From: a virus
IMG/VR virus record: IMGVR_UViG_3300046492_000043
Location: 1-20,225 of that record
DNA: 20,225 nucleotides
Strand: one strand, 5' to 3'
The notes below the pieces were generated by a model. The model was not told where the DNA came from and made no database searches. It saw nothing but the letters and a program-made list of their open reading frames with translations. The number at the start of each line of letters is the position of its first letter. Position 1 is the first letter of the stretch. The position numbers and the translations under genes were made by a program. Of the stretch, positions 20,072 through 20,225 are shown one piece after another.

Positions 20072-20225
20072 ATGAAGAAAATGAACAGAAATACGTATGA
20101 TGACAATTCTCAGATCTCATTTTTGGGTGCAATCTGGTGCATCTTTATTGCGGTGTTTTTCACGCTTCTGCCATTCCGTTCATGGTTTTTGAAGCAATTT
20201 GACCGGGTTTTTGTCGCAAAGGAGG
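20072..20225 (+). CDS. Small membrane protein, cut by window end
   Basis: The ATG at 20072 follows GGAGAT (20061-20066). The 51 visible residues begin MKKMNRNTYDDNSQ and hold one hydrophobic segment (about residues 17-35, FLGAIWCIFIAVFFTLLPF) followed by a basic/aromatic stretch (RSWFLKQFDRVFVAKE). It is probably a single-pass inner-membrane protein. No stop is reached before the window ends. The leader resembles that of exported protein A at 10949, again after a GC-rich hairpin. The function is unknown. Confidence 0.68.
   Translation, partial: MKKMNRNTYDDNSQISFLGAIWCIFIAVFFTLLPFRSWFLKQFDRVFVAKE

Noticed and set aside
1-20225. tRNA, rRNA, integrase, homing endonuclease or toxin-antitoxin locus
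   Set aside because: No cloverleaf, no GIY-YIG, HNH or LAGLIDADG motif and no recombinase signature was seen on either strand. No gene-free stretch exceeds 300 bases.

Overview
The window is part of the genome of a lytic, T4-superfamily tailed phage (myovirus). Recognisable T4-type replication genes lie on the plus strand: the end of DNA polymerase gp43, recombinase UvsX and helicase gp41. A T4-type head and tail-tube block lies on the minus strand: gp19, gp20, gp67, a gp68-position protein, gp21, gp22 and gp23. Sigma70-like promoters (TTTACA, 17 nt, TATATT), GGAG-type ribosome binding sites and a spanin pair point to a Gram-negative host. By eye, base composition is roughly 40-45% GC. The host genus cannot be read from the sequence; an alphaproteobacterium is only a weak guess.

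Layout. (1) 1-3773, plus: gp43 C-terminus, three small acidic ORFs, uvsX and gene 41. (2) 3795-7958, plus: an inner-membrane spanin candidate, then a tightly packed trio, then an outer-membrane lipoprotein spanin. The trio encodes a homologue of T4 DNA beta-glucosyltransferase, a 572-residue fusion of a YvcK/CofD-like domain with a HAD phosphatase, and a GlmU-like nucleotidyltransferase. (3) 7962-9907, plus: early promoter, three small unknown genes, a metallophosphoesterase, an unknown gene and a zinc-ribbon protein. (4) 9893-11945, plus: early promoter, a DUF932 protein, a terminator, then three small exported proteins, two of them paralogues. (5) 11967-11992: a hairpin that can terminate both converging strands. 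(6) 12017-18564, minus: the late head/tail-tube block with T4-like late promoters (TATAAATA and near matches). (7) 18610-20225, plus: three more early promoters and small early genes, the last a membrane protein cut by the window edge.

How it fits together. Plus-strand genes are early or middle functions under host-like promoters. Minus-strand genes are late and carry TATAAATA boxes. The structural genes contain many L/I-x-E motifs, the cleavage signal of the gp21 prohead protease, including a clear LME|A site in gp23.

The most unusual part is the 4152-7684 trio. It combines a DNA-sugar transferase homologue with enzymes resembling NDP-sugar synthesis (GlmU-like) and UDP-sugar binding or CofD-type phospho-transfer (YvcK/CofD), plus a phosphatase. 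This suggests a self-contained pathway for a DNA hypermodification that may differ from T4 glucosyl-hydroxymethylcytosine. It sits between the two spanin genes.
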